Shown: positions 63,600 to 64,000 of the stretch, one piece after another
How the letters are laid out: each line of letters opens with the position of its first letter
Numbering within the stretch: position 1 is the first letter of the stretch
From: Lamellibrachia columna
Taxonomy: Eukaryota > Annelida > Polychaeta > Sabellida > Siboglinidae
Reading direction: 5' to 3'
Length of the DNA: 64,000 nt
NCBI GenBank assembly: GCA_963662155.1
Contig: OY759263.1
Coordinates: 9,969,081 to 10,033,080, forward strand
Notes under the pieces: model-generated
The model's input: only the letters and a program-made list of their open reading frames with translations
Told to the model about the DNA's origin: nothing
The model's database searches: none
Program-made: the position numbers and the translations under genes

Positions 63600-64000
63600 C
63601 GTGCTGCAACATCGAACTATGATTGTCGTCCACTTTCGTGTTACCAATAATAATAGTTGATATTTTTTAATTGATGCTGAACTTTTTTACTTACTATATT
63701 ACGCTATTGGAACCTGACACACACGTCTGTGTTAATCCACACACTGACACGCGTATCTAAGCTACGTATCTGCCCTTGCATACTGCGACCTCGGACCAGC
63801 TCCTTAGTTTAACTTGTACCCGGTCCACCGTGTGGCGCCACTGTTGTGGCCACTGCGCTCGCATGGGCAGGTAGGCATATGGCGTACTGTCGACATGAAA
63901 CGAAATACTTCCTGTTCCGGTAAAACTAAGGGACTTTCACAGGGCACTCCATTCACTACGATATACACAATTGTTTTGACTACGGCTTTCTATCACCGAC
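63600..64000. other. 3' flank, nothing recognised
   Basis: Unique sequence, more GC-rich after about 63700. No ORF, repeat or RNA gene that I can support. Confidence 0.6.

Overview
This is 64 kb of animal (eukaryotic) genomic DNA, and almost all of it lies inside one very large intron-rich gene on the + strand. Exons with GT..AG borders, compatible phases and metazoan extracellular domains can be followed from the left edge to about 62.3 kb. Around them are LINEs (RTE/Nimb-like and CR1), hAT-type MITEs, a tRNA-derived SINE family, long microsatellites, minisatellites and a 100-bp satellite. Domain content and repeat types point to an invertebrate metazoan such as a mollusc, another lophotrochozoan, a cnidarian or an invertebrate deuterostome. 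I cannot place it more precisely. There are no bacterial-type operons, no CRISPR array and no convincing RNA gene.

The gene encodes a giant membrane-anchored mucin of the MUC4/SUSD2-like NIDO-AMOP-VWD type, similar in plan to the 'mucin-like protein' of coral skeletal matrix. I reconstruct 40 exons totalling about 10.4 kb of coding sequence (about 3,480 residues in the window, with phases consistent to a stop). In order they encode: a Thr-rich mucin domain of about 1,520 residues plus one EGF (exon 1); seven EGF exons (20.4-25.7 kb); NIDO (26.5-27.9 kb); AMOP (28.1-28.9 kb); VWD with a GDPH motif (29.7-33.5 kb) and its conserved C-terminal extension; a cadherin-like/He_PIG domain (35.7-36.6 kb); a second, mixed EGF series (36.6-41.8 kb); four Notch-type EGFs (42.3-44.6 kb); two tandem SEA domains with GSIVV and GSIIV cleavage motifs (45.2-48.3 kb); a 21-nt microexon (57.8 kb); a transmembrane segment with a basic cytoplasmic tail (58.5 kb); and two short tail exons (60.8 and 62.2 kb). 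The true N-terminus and promoter probably lie left of the window.

The 15.7-kb first intron (4.7-20.4 kb) is a transposon landfill. It holds an antisense LINE with an intact 1,000-codon EN-RT ORF, a decayed CR1 interrupted by (GA)n, an AT-rich MITE, a hAT-like zinc-finger fragment hit by a SINE, about 730 bp of (GT)n, and a MITE one end of which is amplified as an 80-bp repeat. The 9.4-kb intron before the transmembrane exons is nearly all a 100-bp satellite (about 76 copies) split by a 5'-truncated CR1. Other notable items are an intact-looking EGF exon whose splice acceptor is AA instead of AG, a long palindrome just before an EGF exon, a 30-bp minisatellite that starts at a splice donor, and 54-bp and 36-bp minisatellites between the cytoplasmic-tail exons.

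All exon calls come from reading splice signals and phase by eye. No transcript or database evidence was available.
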